Source of the DNA: an uncultured Bacteroidaceae bacterium
Lineage (GTDB): Bacteria > Bacteroidota > Bacteroidia > Bacteroidales > Bacteroidaceae
DNA: 64,000 bases
Assembly: GCA_905235285.1 (NCBI GenBank)
Contig: CAJOLI010000001.1
Span: 58,265 to 122,264 of the forward strand
Direction of reading: 5' to 3'
Of the stretch, positions 42,936 through 52,425 are shown piece by piece. Below the pieces are notes generated by a model. It was not told the origin of the DNA. It searched no databases and was given only the letters and a program-made list of their open reading frames with translations. Numbering within the stretch: the first letter of the stretch is position 1; each line of letters starts with the position of its first letter. The position numbers were made by a program, and so were the translations under genes.

Positions 42936-44243
42936 ATGAAACAGTATTTTCCTGAAATTCCCGCCATCAAATTCGAAGGCGTAGCGAGCAAAAATCCCCT
43001 GGCTTACCGTTACTACGACCGCGACCGCGTCGTCATGGGCAAGAAGATGAGCGAATGGTTTAAATTCGCCATGGCCTGGTGGCATACTCTTTGTGCTGAA
43101 GGTTCCGACCAGTTTGGCCCCGGCACCAAGACCTTCCCCTGGAATGTTGCCGCAGACCCTGTTCAGGCCGCAAAAGACCGTGCAGATGCGGGTTTCGAAA
43201 TTATGCAAAAACTCGGAATCGAATACTATTGTTTCCACGACGTAGACCTCGTTGCCGAGGCTGCCGACGTAGAGACCTACGAGAAGAACCTGAAAGAAGC
43301 TGTATCTTACTTGAAGCAGAAGCAGGCAGAGACAGGCATCAAGCTCCTCTGGGGCACAGCCAATGTATTCGGCCACAAGCGCTACATGAATGGAGCCAGC
43401 ACCAACCCAGACTTCGATGTCGTGGCACGCGCCATCGTACAAATCAAAAACGCAATCGATGCCACCATTGAGCTGGGCGGCACAAGCTACGTCTTCTGGG
43501 GCGGTCGCGAAGGCTACATGAGCCTGCTCAACACCGATATGAAGCGTGAGAAGGAGCATATGGCAACGATGCTAACCATGGCTCGTGACTACGCTCGCGC
43601 CAAGGGTTTCAAGGGCACTTTCCTTATCGAGCCCAAGCCCATGGAACCGACGAAGCACCAGTATGATGTCGACACCGAGACCGTCATCGGTTTCCTGCGT
43701 GCCCATGGTCTGGACAAGGACTTCAAGGTCAACATCGAGGTAAATCATGCGACCCTCGCCGGTCACACCTTCGAGCACGAGCTCGCCTGTGCTGTCGATG
43801 CCGGCATGCTCGGCAGCATTGATGCCAACCGTGGCGACTACCAAAACGGCTGGGACACCGACCAGTTCCCAATAGACCACTATGAGTTGACGCAAGCTAT
43901 GATGCAGATCATCCGCAACGGCGGATTCATTGACGGCGGTACAAACTTCGACGCCAAGACACGACGCAACTCCACTGACCTCGAGGATATCTTCATCGCA
44001 CACATCGCAGCCATGGATGCCATGGCTCACGCTCTGCTCAGCGCTGCCGACATTATCGAGAACTCACCCATCTGCGCTATGATCAAGGAGCGCTACGCCA
44101 GCTTCGACGCTGGCGAAGGCAAACGCTTTGAGGAGGGTAAGATGACATTTGAAGAAGCTTACGAGTACGGCAAGAAGGTCGGCGAGCCCAAGCAGACCAG
44201 TGGTAAGCAGGAGCTCTATGAAGCTATTGTCAACATGTATTGA
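42936..44243 (+). CDS. xylA: Xylose isomerase
   Basis: MKQYFPEIPAIKFEG start; FCFHDVDL-like motif, FLIEPKPMEPTKHQYD, VNIEVNHATLAGHTFEHEL; 42885 start rejected. Confidence 0.95.
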   Translation: MKQYFPEIPAIKFEGVASKNPLAYRYYDRDRVVMGKKMSEWFKFAMAWWHTLCAEGSDQFGPGTKTFPWNVAADPVQAAKDRADAGFEIMQKLGIEYYCFHDVDLVAEAADVETYEKNLKEAVSYLKQKQAETGIKLLWGTANVFGHKRYMNGASTNPDFDVVARAIVQIKNAIDATIELGGTSYVFWGGREGYMSLLNTDMKREKEHMATMLTMARDYARAKGFKGTFLIEPKPMEPTKHQYDVDTETVIGFLRAHGLDKDFKVNIEVNHATLAGHTFEHELACAVDAGMLGSIDANRGDYQNGWDTDQFPIDHYELTQAMMQIIRNGGFIDGGTNFDAKTRRNSTDLEDIFIAHIAAMDAMAHALLSAADIIENSPICAMIKERYASFDAGEGKRFEEGKMTFEEAYEYGKKVGEPKQTSGKQELYEAIVNMY

Positions 44244-44309
44244 GATAGTTGGCTCTGCAAATAAGAAATCCTTATTAATCACCTGATTAATACCTACAGA
44301 TTAAAGAAA

Positions 44310-44939
44310 ATGTTAAATAGATTAATTCTAATTATCGTTGTTGCCTTCTCGTCGGCAAGCATGTCGGCCCAAAGCGCCCGCGAGGTTCTTGACGCTACGG
44401 CCGCACGCCTGTCGGCCCCCGGAGGCATAAAGGCAAAATTCAAAGCTACGCAGTTCAACGGTAACACCGCAGAGGGCGAAGCTTCAGGCACGTTGCTGTT
44501 GCGAGGCCGTGCTTATCAAGTCAAGACAAACGAAATGACAACTTGGTACGACGGCCAGACACAGTGGTCGATGATGAACGGGGGCGACGAAGTTAACGTG
44601 ACGACGCCCAGCGAGGCTGAGCAGGCCCAGCTCAATCCCGCCACGCTCATCAATATTTATAAGAAAGGCTACAAGTGCACGATGAATAAGTCTTCGCTCC
44701 GCGGTCACAAATCGTTTGTCGTACATTTGATTGCCAAGAACAAAAATGCGTACTACTCAGATATCTATGTCGATGTAGAACAGGGTACCTATACCCCACT
44801 CTGCTTCCGCGCCAAGCATGACGGAAACTGGATGCGACTCTCTGTGCTCTCGTTTATGTCGGGGCTCGATCTGCCGACCTCTGACTTCACGTTTCCACAG
44901 AAAGACTACCCCAACGTCGAAGTCATTGACTTGCGCTGA
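44310..44939 (+). CDS. LolA-like outer membrane lipoprotein carrier protein
   Basis: 209 aa, signal peptide, LolA-type fold pattern (GTLLLRGRAYQVKTNEMTTWYDGQTQWSM). Confidence 0.8.
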   Translation: MLNRLILIIVVAFSSASMSAQSAREVLDATAARLSAPGGIKAKFKATQFNGNTAEGEASGTLLLRGRAYQVKTNEMTTWYDGQTQWSMMNGGDEVNVTTPSEAEQAQLNPATLINIYKKGYKCTMNKSSLRGHKSFVVHLIAKNKNAYYSDIYVDVEQGTYTPLCFRAKHDGNWMRLSVLSFMSGLDLPTSDFTFPQKDYPNVEVIDLR

Positions 44940-44976
44940 CATTCATCATTCGTAATTCATAATTCGTCTTTCGCAA

Positions 44977-45912
44977 ATGGAACATATAAAACTCCTTATT
45001 CTCGGCAGCGGCCCTGCAGGTTATACAGCTGCCATCTATGCAGGCCGCTCAGGCCTCACACCTGTCATATACGAAGGTCTTCAGCCTGGTGGCCAGCTCA
45101 CTACGACGACCGAAGTTGAGAACTTCCCTGGCTTCGCAGAAGGCATCGATGCCAACGAACTCATGGACAGTATGCGCCAACAGGCACTCCGCTTCGGCGC
45201 CGACATACGCGAAGCCATGGCTGTACGCACCGACCTCAGCGCCGCACCTTACCATATATGGTTCGATGATGCCAGTGAAGTGACGTGCGACAGCCTTATC
45301 ATTGCCACCGGCGCTTCAGCAAAATACCTCGGTCTGGCTGATGAGGAGAAATATCGCGGCCAAGGCGTATCAGCCTGCGCCACCTGTGACGGATTCTTCT
45401 ATCGCAAGAAACGCGTGGCAGTAGTGGGCGGCGGTGATACTGCCTGCGAGGAAGCATCGTATCTCGCTGGCTTGGCCGAGAAGGTTTATCTCATAGTGCG
45501 CAAGCCTTACCTCCGCGCTTCGCAAATCATGCAGGAGCGTGTGCTTAATAACCCCAAGATAGAAGTTCTTTTCGAGCACAACACACTTGGTCTTTATGGC
45601 AATGACGGAGTCGAAGGCGCGCACCTTGTATTTCGCAAGGGCGAAGCTGACGAGCGCTGTTTCGACCTGCCTATCGACGGTTTCTTCCTTGCCATAGGTC
45701 ACAAGCCCAATTCAGGCATCTTCCTGCCGTGGGTCAAGACCGACGAAACGGGGTATATCATCACTGAAGGTGCATCGCCAAGGACAGGTATCCCCGGAGT
45801 GTATTATGCCGCCGGCGACGTTGCAGACCCTCACTATCGTCAAGCGGTTGTAGCAGCAGCCTCCGGCGCCAAAGCAGCCATAGAAGCAGAGAAATACCTC
45901 GCTACGCTCTGA
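44977..45912 (+). CDS. trxB: Thioredoxin-disulfide reductase
   Basis: LILGSGPAGYTAAIYAGRS, SACATCDGFFYRKKRVAVVGGGDTACEEA. Confidence 0.95.
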   Translation: MEHIKLLILGSGPAGYTAAIYAGRSGLTPVIYEGLQPGGQLTTTTEVENFPGFAEGIDANELMDSMRQQALRFGADIREAMAVRTDLSAAPYHIWFDDASEVTCDSLIIATGASAKYLGLADEEKYRGQGVSACATCDGFFYRKKRVAVVGGGDTACEEASYLAGLAEKVYLIVRKPYLRASQIMQERVLNNPKIEVLFEHNTLGLYGNDGVEGAHLVFRKGEADERCFDLPIDGFFLAIGHKPNSGIFLPWVKTDETGYIITEGASPRTGIPGVYYAAGDVADPHYRQAVVAAASGAKAAIEAEKYLATL

Positions 45913-46038
45913 CTCTCTCTCTTAACGTGCCTGAAGCTGCACCTTGACTCACTCCACCTGCGAACCTGATGCTGTTCCTTGACTCTCACATAACCGAGCC
46001 CGCCTGTTCGCCTGCGGCCTCCTTTCCACATCACAATT

Positions 46039-48522
46039 ATGAAACACGTCTCCACCTTCCTTCGCTCGGCATTCATGGCCCTGACTTTTGCTGCCGGTAT
46101 CTCCTCTGCCTATGCACAACTAATCTCTCCGACAGCGTTTGGCACAGCAGAGCCCCTCAACGACGGCTGGCGCTTTCTGCTTGCCGATGACTCCGCTGCC
46201 GTTCAGCCGAGCTTCGATGACAGCCGATGGCAACGTGTAAACATACCTCATGACTGGAGCTGCAAGTTGCCTATGTCTCCAGATGCCGGTTCGTGCCAAG
46301 GCTATCTTCATGGCGGCATTGGCTGGTACCGCTGCAGGTTTGATGTCTCGGCTGCCGAGCGCACGTACGTATATTTCGAAGGTATATACAATCGTGCTAC
46401 TGTCTTCGTCAACGGACACGAGTTAGGCTATCGCCCGAGCGGCTATGCCCCGCAGCTATACGAACTGACGCCTTACCTGAATCCGGCAAACACCTTAGCT
46501 GATGGTTCCGCCCTAAGCCGCGATAATGTTATTAGTGTGCGCGTTGATCACTCTCGCGAGAACGATGCACGATGGTATACAGGTTCGGGCATCAACCGCC
46601 CGGCGTGGCTAATACGTGCAGCCAAGACTCATTTCGCGCCATGGGGCACGACATGGAACGTGAAGTCGATGAACAAGAAGAAAGCCAACGTAGAGGTTAA
46701 CTTAGAACTTAACGATGCCAATGCAAATAATGCCACGACGCAGGTCGAGATTCTCGATGCTGACGGAAATGTCGTAGCCAAGCACAGAGGTGGTCTGACA
46801 CACTCGCTCGTCGTCAATGACCCTCACCCCTGGACCCTCGACAACCCTTATCTTTATAAAATTAGGGCTCGTCTTTACGTCAATGGTAGCGAAACCGACC
46901 TCAGCGAGATTACTTTAGGTCTGCGCACATTCGCCTTCTCGCCCGACCGCGGTTTCGCCCTCAACGGCGAATGGATGAAAGTGAAAGGCGTCTGTGTCCA
47001 CGACGATGCCGGAGTGCTCGGCACGGCCGTGCCTGCAGAGGTGTGGCGCAACCGTTTGCAGACACTTAAGAGTTTAGGAACAAATGCCATCCGCATGAGC
47101 CACAACCCTCATGCGACAGCCGTCTATGCCCTCTGCGACAGCTTGGGACTTCTCGTGATGGACGAAGCCAGCGACGAGTGGGAATTTCCCAAGCGCAAGT
47201 GGCTGAAAGGCTGGAACCAAGGCACCCCCGGATTCGAAGGATCGTTCGACTATTTCGAAGAATGGATTGAGCGCGACGTTGCAGATATGGTGAGGCGCAA
47301 CCGCTGCCATCCCTGCATCTTTCTCTGGAGTATCGGCAATGAAGTAGACTACCCCAACGACCCATACACACATCCTATCCTCGACGGCGGTACGGCTGGT
47401 TTCACTCAGCCTATGTATGGCGGCTATAAGCCCGGCCAGCCTAATGCAGAGCGCATTGGACTCATTGCGCAACGCCTGGCTAATGTCGTTCGCTCGATTG
47501 ACAACTCAAGGGCGGTTACAGGAGCCCTTGCCGGCGTCGTCATGAGCAATGAGACGGCTTATCCCGAGGCAGTTGACGTCGTAGGCTACAACTACACCGA
47601 AAGCCGCTATGCCGAGGACCACCAGCGCTACCCCAACCGCGTCATCTACGGTTCTGAGAACCGCCATGACCTGCTGGCCTGGAAGGCCGTTCGCGACAAC
47701 GAACACATTTTCGGGCAGTTTCTCTGGACAGGCATTGACTACCTTGGCGAGAGCGGAGCGTGGCCTGCACGCGGCTCCGAGGCCGGACTCATTGACATGG
47801 CCGGACACGTGAAGCCTCAAGGCCACTATCGCGCGGCACTGTGGAGCGAGACGGCCGTATGTTATCTCGGCACCTACCAACAGCTGTCGCAAGGTCGCCG
47901 AGGCGGACGTGGCGGACGGAATGCCAATGTCGTCTCGTCGTATGCTCCTGCACTATGGAACTACGATGAAGGTCAGAACGTTCGTGTCGTATGCTACACA
48001 AATGCCGCTAATGCTACTCTATACCTCAATGGCAAGCCAGTTGGCGGAGAAACTAAACGTGACCCACAGACTGACATTCTATATTGGGACGTGACTTATG
48101 AGCCAGGCACCTTAAGCTGCGAGGCTGACAACAAAGCCGTTGCCGAAATAGTGACGAGCGGGCATCCAGTTGTTCTTCGAGCTACGTCTGACAAGAAACA
48201 ACTTGCAGCTGTAGGAGAAGTGGCTATCGTAGAAATAGAAATAGTCGATGAAGATGGTATACTCGTGAGCCTGGCAGACAACAGTATCAGCTGCTACACC
48301 GAAGGTCCGGTGCGCTTGCTCGGACTTGAAAACGGCGACGCTCGCGACACCTCGGACAAGAATGTGCCTTCACGGAGGGCAAAGGCAGGAAGACTCATCG
48401 CCTACGTCGTCAAGACGGCGCAGAGCAATCAATGGCCCGTTCGGGAAACAGCTAATGCTGACGGCCGAGCCGTAATTCACTTCCGTTCGCCATTGCTCAA
48501 AGGCACAGACATAACATTTTAA
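46039..48522 (+). CDS. Glycoside hydrolase family 2 (beta-galactosidase-like)
   Basis: Signal peptide; NIPHDWSCK, KGVCVHDDAGVLG, SHNPHA, IFLWSIGNEVDYP, GQFLWTGIDYLGE. Confidence 0.92.
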   Translation: MKHVSTFLRSAFMALTFAAGISSAYAQLISPTAFGTAEPLNDGWRFLLADDSAAVQPSFDDSRWQRVNIPHDWSCKLPMSPDAGSCQGYLHGGIGWYRCRFDVSAAERTYVYFEGIYNRATVFVNGHELGYRPSGYAPQLYELTPYLNPANTLADGSALSRDNVISVRVDHSRENDARWYTGSGINRPAWLIRAAKTHFAPWGTTWNVKSMNKKKANVEVNLELNDANANNATTQVEILDADGNVVAKHRGGLTHSLVVNDPHPWTLDNPYLYKIRARLYVNGSETDLSEITLGLRTFAFSPDRGFALNGEWMKVKGVCVHDDAGVLGTAVPAEVWRNRLQTLKSLGTNAIRMSHNPHATAVYALCDSLGLLVMDEASDEWEFPKRKWLKGWNQGTPGFEGSFDYFEEWIERDVADMVRRNRCHPCIFLWSIGNEVDYPNDPYTHPILDGGTAGFTQPMYGGYKPGQPNAERIGLIAQRLANVVRSIDNSRAVTGALAGVVMSNETAYPEAVDVVGYNYTESRYAEDHQRYPNRVIYGSENRHDLLAWKAVRDNEHIFGQFLWTGIDYLGESGAWPARGSEAGLIDMAGHVKPQGHYRAALWSETAVCYLGTYQQLSQGRRGGRGGRNANVVSSYAPALWNYDEGQNVRVVCYTNAANATLYLNGKPVGGETKRDPQTDILYWDVTYEPGTLSCEADNKAVAEIVTSGHPVVLRATSDKKQLAAVGEVAIVEIEIVDEDGILVSLADNSISCYTEGPVRLLGLENGDARDTSDKNVPSRRAKAGRLIAYVVKTAQSNQWPVRETANADGRAVIHFRSPLLKGTDITF

Positions 48523-48546
48523 TATTCTGAAAGCTCAATTAATTAT

Positions 48547-49131
48547 ATGGAAACAAAAGGTCGTAAAGTAGCAATTGACCTCGCAAAGGCCAACTTATTC
48601 TCAATAGCTATAATGGCCGCAACTGCAATAGCTCTGTTGGTGCCATTCTTCTTAATATGGCATGGACGCAAACCCTTCGACCAGCTTGTGGGTGGTTTGC
48701 CAGAATGGGAAATAGCACTTGTGCTCATGTTCGTAGGCATCGTTGTTCACGAACTCATCCACGGCATCACATGGGCCTGCTTTGCCAAAAGCGGATGGCG
48801 CAGCATAAGTTTTGGCGTAATATGGAAAATGTTGACTCCCTACTGCCATTGCAACGAGCCTCTTCACATGCGGGCTTATATTTCAGGGGCCATGATGCCG
48901 TGCATCGTACTGGGCATTATCCCCGCTATTGCTGGCCTATGCGTTGGTAGCCTGCCACTACTCGTATGGGGCATTTTCTTCATTGCCGCAGCAGCAGGTG
49001 ACATCTGGATGACGTGGCTCCTGACAAAGGAAGACCCGCGCAGTCTCGTGCTCGACCACCCCTCAGAAGCCGGTTTCTACATCATCGACGAAGACTCAAT
49101 AAACATACCTGAAAATGAACCCCGACAGTAA
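48547..49131 (+). CDS. DUF3267-type membrane metalloprotease-like protein
   Basis: 194 aa multi-TM with HELIHGITW. Confidence 0.75.
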   Translation: METKGRKVAIDLAKANLFSIAIMAATAIALLVPFFLIWHGRKPFDQLVGGLPEWEIALVLMFVGIVVHELIHGITWACFAKSGWRSISFGVIWKMLTPYCHCNEPLHMRAYISGAMMPCIVLGIIPAIAGLCVGSLPLLVWGIFFIAAAAGDIWMTWLLTKEDPRSLVLDHPSEAGFYIIDEDSINIPENEPRQ

Positions 49132-49396
49132 TATCTATTTCACAGCCGCGATCTACCTCATCGTCATCAACGTCATAACTTTCATCGTTTACGGTATCGA
49201 TAAATGGGAAGCTCAGAACAACAGATGGCGTATATCTGAATCGTCGCTCATCACGCTGGCTGTCATAGGCGGTAGCATAGGAGCATGGATTGGCATGAGG
49301 ACTTTTCACCACAAGACTTTCCACAACAAATTCCGCTACGGCATCCCTGCTATCCTGATTATACAACTAATCCTCGTTTCGTTCTTCTTAGGTTAG
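49115..49396 (+). CDS. DUF1294-type small membrane protein
   Basis: 93 aa, YGIDKWEAQNNRWRISESSLITLAVIGGSIGAWIGMRTFHHKT. Confidence 0.85.
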   Translation: MNPDSNIYFTAAIYLIVINVITFIVYGIDKWEAQNNRWRISESSLITLAVIGGSIGAWIGMRTFHHKTFHNKFRYGIPAILIIQLILVSFFLG

Positions 49397-49426
49397 AGGA
49401 AAGGGCGATTAAGAATTGGAGCTAAC

Positions 49427-49457
49427 AAAAAGGCTCCTCTGCGCGAGGAGCCTTTTC
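49427..49457. terminator. Terminator
   Basis: AAAAAGGCTCCTC-TGCGC-GAGGAGCCTTTT. Confidence 0.85.
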
Positions 49458-49469
49458 CGTACCTGAGAG

Positions 49470-49556
49470 CGGAAGCTGGGGGATTCGAACCCCCGGTACG
49501 GTAACCCGTACGTCAGTTTAGCAAACTGGTGGTTTCAGCCACTCACCCAAACTTCC
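49470..49556 (-). tRNA. tRNA-Ser (anticodon GCT)
   Basis: Reverse complement GGAAGTTTGGGTGAGTGGCTGAAACCACCAGTTTGCTAAACTG...GGGGGTTCGAATCCCCCAGCTTCCG with long variable arm. Confidence 0.93.
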
Positions 49557-49699
49557 GAAAACGGTGTGCAATAAGAGTGCTTTTCTTAATTGCGGCACAA
49601 AAGTACAACATTATTCTGTACCGGCCAAACATTTCCTGAAAATAATTTCATTTTTTCGGCATAAAACACTTTTCTTCGTTATTTTTCCGGCTAAAGTTA

Positions 49700-49729
49700 T
49701 TGCTCATTAAGAATAATAAAGTAACTTTG
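49700..49729 (+). promoter_or_regulatory. Putative -33/-7 promoter for the HU/SPOR gene
   Basis: TTG, 19 nt, TAACTTTG. Confidence 0.6.
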
Positions 49730-49734
49730 TAGCG

Positions 49735-50730
49735 ATGATAACACTTTACCAACATATTGAACATTTACTTCTGAGCCACGACTGCGTCGTAGTGCCTCAT
49801 TTCGGTGGTTTCGTAGCTCACGAAGCCGAAGCGCGTTATGTCGAAGCGGAAGCCCTTTTCTTCCCTCCCGTTCGCCTCGTACGCTTCAACCCGGATCTTA
49901 CTATCGGCGACGACCTTCTGCTCAACCACCTCTGCCGATTGTACAACTTTGGCGAGAGCGAAGGCAAACGAGCCATTCAGACGATGGTGCATCAGCTGCG
50001 CGGTCAGTTGCTGGCCGAGGGGCAAGTAGATTTCGGCTCACTAGGCATCTTCTCGCAAGACGAAGATGGCGACATTCAGTTCTCTGCGTGCCAGGCAGGA
50101 GCCATTACGCCAGCCCACTATGGACTCGATGCCTTCAGGATGCCACGACTGGCAGAGCGCAAGCCTACCGCCAAGGGTCATCGCAGGGCTTTAAGCCACG
50201 AGAACCACAAACATGACTTAATCACTTTCAGCATCAGCCGCCGCGCAATACGCAACACGTTGGCAATGGCTGCTGTGCTGCTTGCCGTGGCGCTCTTTGC
50301 CGTACCTTTAAATATCGTGCGACGCCATCAGTTCCAGGTCGCCTCGCTCTTCCCTTCAGATGCCATATCCATTACTCACGACAAAGCTGTGCAGCCTACC
50401 GCCGACGCCATAGTCATGCCGACCACGACCGACGTCAGCGCCCCGGCCACAACTCAAGAAGCTACGACGACTACCCCGCAGGCCGCTGAGCCCGCTGCCG
50501 ATAACAACTTTGCCGTGGTCTTTGCCAGCAACGTCAGTCTGAAGAATGCCGAGCGTTACGTCGCTGAGCTGGCAACAAAGGGTATCGGTGGCGCTCACGT
50601 AATGAAAAGCGGCAAGACCATACGCGTCATCGTAGACGGCTTAGCCACAGAGAACGAGGCTTACAACCAAGTGCGGGAGTTCCGCGCTATGGGCGCTGAA
50701 TTCGCCGATGTCTGGGTGCTGAAGCTATGA
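49735..50730 (+). CDS. HU-like (CCDC81-type) N-domain, TM and C-terminal SPOR domain protein
   Basis: HIEHLLLSHDCVVVPHFGGFVAHEAEA; central TM; C-terminal FAVVFASNVSLKNAERYVAELATKGIGGAHVMKSGKTIRVIVDG. Confidence 0.85.
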   Translation: MITLYQHIEHLLLSHDCVVVPHFGGFVAHEAEARYVEAEALFFPPVRLVRFNPDLTIGDDLLLNHLCRLYNFGESEGKRAIQTMVHQLRGQLLAEGQVDFGSLGIFSQDEDGDIQFSACQAGAITPAHYGLDAFRMPRLAERKPTAKGHRRALSHENHKHDLITFSISRRAIRNTLAMAAVLLAVALFAVPLNIVRRHQFQVASLFPSDAISITHDKAVQPTADAIVMPTTTDVSAPATTQEATTTTPQAAEPAADNNFAVVFASNVSLKNAERYVAELATKGIGGAHVMKSGKTIRVIVDGLATENEAYNQVREFRAMGAEFADVWVLKL

Positions 50731-51341
50731 AACGTATCCGTTGCCCAAAATGCGACAGCTACATAACCTTCGATGAGACACGATACACCGAAGGTCAAAC
50801 TCTTGTCTTCGAGTGCAACGAGTGCCACCGCCAATTTGGCATACGTATCGGAAAGTCCAGATTACTAAACACGCGTAAGGATGAGCGTCGCATCACTGAC
50901 GACCAAGCCCTACAGACAGACATCGGCAAGCTAGACAACGAGGCCGGCTTGCCTGTCGACGAGCAACCAGACTGCGGCCACCTGCTCGTCATAGAAAACG
51001 TTTTCCACTACAAGCAAACCCTACCACTACACCTTGGCGACAACGTTGTGGGCAGATATGTGCGTGGTTCAAAGATCAACACTCCCATCGAAACAGTTGA
51101 CCCCAGCGTCGATACGACTCACTGCGTCATCAATGTGCGGCGCAACCGGCAGGGACAGTTCGTTTACACTCTCCGCGACGCCAGCACCGACGGCACTGGC
51201 ACCTTTGCTGCCAACACATTCCTCAGTTCCTCTGACCGCCTGCGCATAGACGACGGCACCATTATCACAATCGGAGCCACCACCATGATTTTACGCGCCG
51301 CGGGCTGCGACGAAGAAGAGACGACTGCCGAAGAACGATGA
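50727..51341 (+). CDS. Zinc-ribbon plus FHA-domain protein
   Basis: N-terminal IRCPKCDSYITF...FECNECHRQF ribbon; C-terminal VDPSVDTTHCVINVRRNRQGQFVYTLRDASTDGTGTF FHA pattern. Confidence 0.8.
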   Translation: MKRIRCPKCDSYITFDETRYTEGQTLVFECNECHRQFGIRIGKSRLLNTRKDERRITDDQALQTDIGKLDNEAGLPVDEQPDCGHLLVIENVFHYKQTLPLHLGDNVVGRYVRGSKINTPIETVDPSVDTTHCVINVRRNRQGQFVYTLRDASTDGTGTFAANTFLSSSDRLRIDDGTIITIGATTMILRAAGCDEEETTAEER

Positions 51342-51364
51342 AAAATAAAATACGTTGGCAGTGG

Positions 51365-51988
51365 TCAATGGCTGTGAGCTGATTCTGCGTTGCCAGCTTC
51401 ATGCTTATGAACGTGAGGCTCTTTTGGTAGTCTTACGGCGTTGAAAGTGCGCTGGCGTTGGTGGCTGTTCTTGCCTATGATTCTGCTGACAGGCTTTGCA
51501 GCAGGTGGTTGCGACTGCCATGCCGGCCGTTTGTTTGACGGAGCTTTGCGTGCAGGGTGCGGTGCGTGTGAGTGGGTGCGTCTCTTGGCAGCATTCACCT
51601 TGCGCTGAACCATGTTATCAAGACTGAAAAGGCGCGACATCTGCTGAGGAGTGAGTACTGCGGCAAACTCATCAATAAAGCGGAGGCGTATGTCAAGAGA
51701 GCGTTGCTGTAACTGCAAGTTTGTTCGGATGTTATTTGCAGCTTCTTGACTTGTCGAAGGATGCTCGGTACTTTGATATCCCTCCCAAGTTGCTATCATG
51801 GCTTCTGTATAGCGTTGATAGATGGGCGTGAACTGTGCTTTCTGCTCATCATTGAACTTAAGTCGTTCGGCTATTTCTTGGACTTTAGCCTCAAGGAAAC
51901 GCTGCTGCAGCGAGTCGGTCGTCTGCGCTTGGGCTGATGACTGCAAAACAATGAATGCAGAGAATATGGTTAAGAGGAAGTGTTTCAT
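51365..51988 (-). CDS. Secreted Spy/CpxP-like or DUF-type periplasmic protein with basic C-tail
   Basis: Signal peptide MKHFLLTIFSAFIVLQSSAQAQ; helical LKFNDEQKAQFTPIYQRYTEAM. Confidence 0.65.
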   Translation of the reverse strand: MKHFLLTIFSAFIVLQSSAQAQTTDSLQQRFLEAKVQEIAERLKFNDEQKAQFTPIYQRYTEAMIATWEGYQSTEHPSTSQEAANNIRTNLQLQQRSLDIRLRFIDEFAAVLTPQQMSRLFSLDNMVQRKVNAAKRRTHSHAPHPARKAPSNKRPAWQSQPPAAKPVSRIIGKNSHQRQRTFNAVRLPKEPHVHKHEAGNAESAHSH

Positions 51989-52013
51989 TTCTTTGTGTAA
52001 CGAGGATAAGTGG

Positions 52014-52328
52014 TTAGTATTCCGGAATTTCATCTATCATGTAATAGCGGAGCGAGTCTTTCTCTTGATCCGTAAGACTGTCGAGGAAGAGGTCTAGTGG
52101 CGAATCTTGCCGCAGCAGTTCCGAGGCTGCAGCATCTTGCTGCGGCTCATCGGCGGCGGGCGGCCTGCTGATCCAATGCCATATTAAAGCCACAGTTAGA
52201 AGCAATGCGAATACGATAGCAACGATAATCCACCACTTGCCTTTGGCAAATTTCTGCTTAGGCTCAGTGCTATGGTTGATGCTCTTGGTGTCCTGTGGTT
52301 TTGTTGTTTTCTTGTTGTGGTTATTCAT
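52014..52328 (-). CDS. Small single-TM protein
   Basis: 104 aa, one TM segment WWIIVAIVFALLLTVALIWHW, upstream of the Spy-like gene. Confidence 0.65.
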   Translation of the reverse strand: MNNHNKKTTKPQDTKSINHSTEPKQKFAKGKWWIIVAIVFALLLTVALIWHWISRPPAADEPQQDAAASELLRQDSPLDLFLDSLTDQEKDSLRYYMIDEIPEY

Positions 52329-52351
52329 AGGCTGTGTCTTATTTTATGAAG

Positions 52352-52405
52352 AAAAAGCGCCCCACTCTCCATGCTGGTTTGCAAGAAAGAAGTAAGGCGC
52401 TTTTT
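52352..52405 (-). terminator. Possible terminator of the nqr operon (long loop)
   Basis: AAAAAGCGCC paired with GGCGCTTTTT, 34-nt loop. Confidence 0.5.
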
Positions 52406-52425
52406 ATTGGGTTTCATGGCTCTGG

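Noticed and set aside
42489-43559. 356-aa minus-strand ORF over xylB/xylA
   Set aside because: Antisense to two strongly supported xylose genes.
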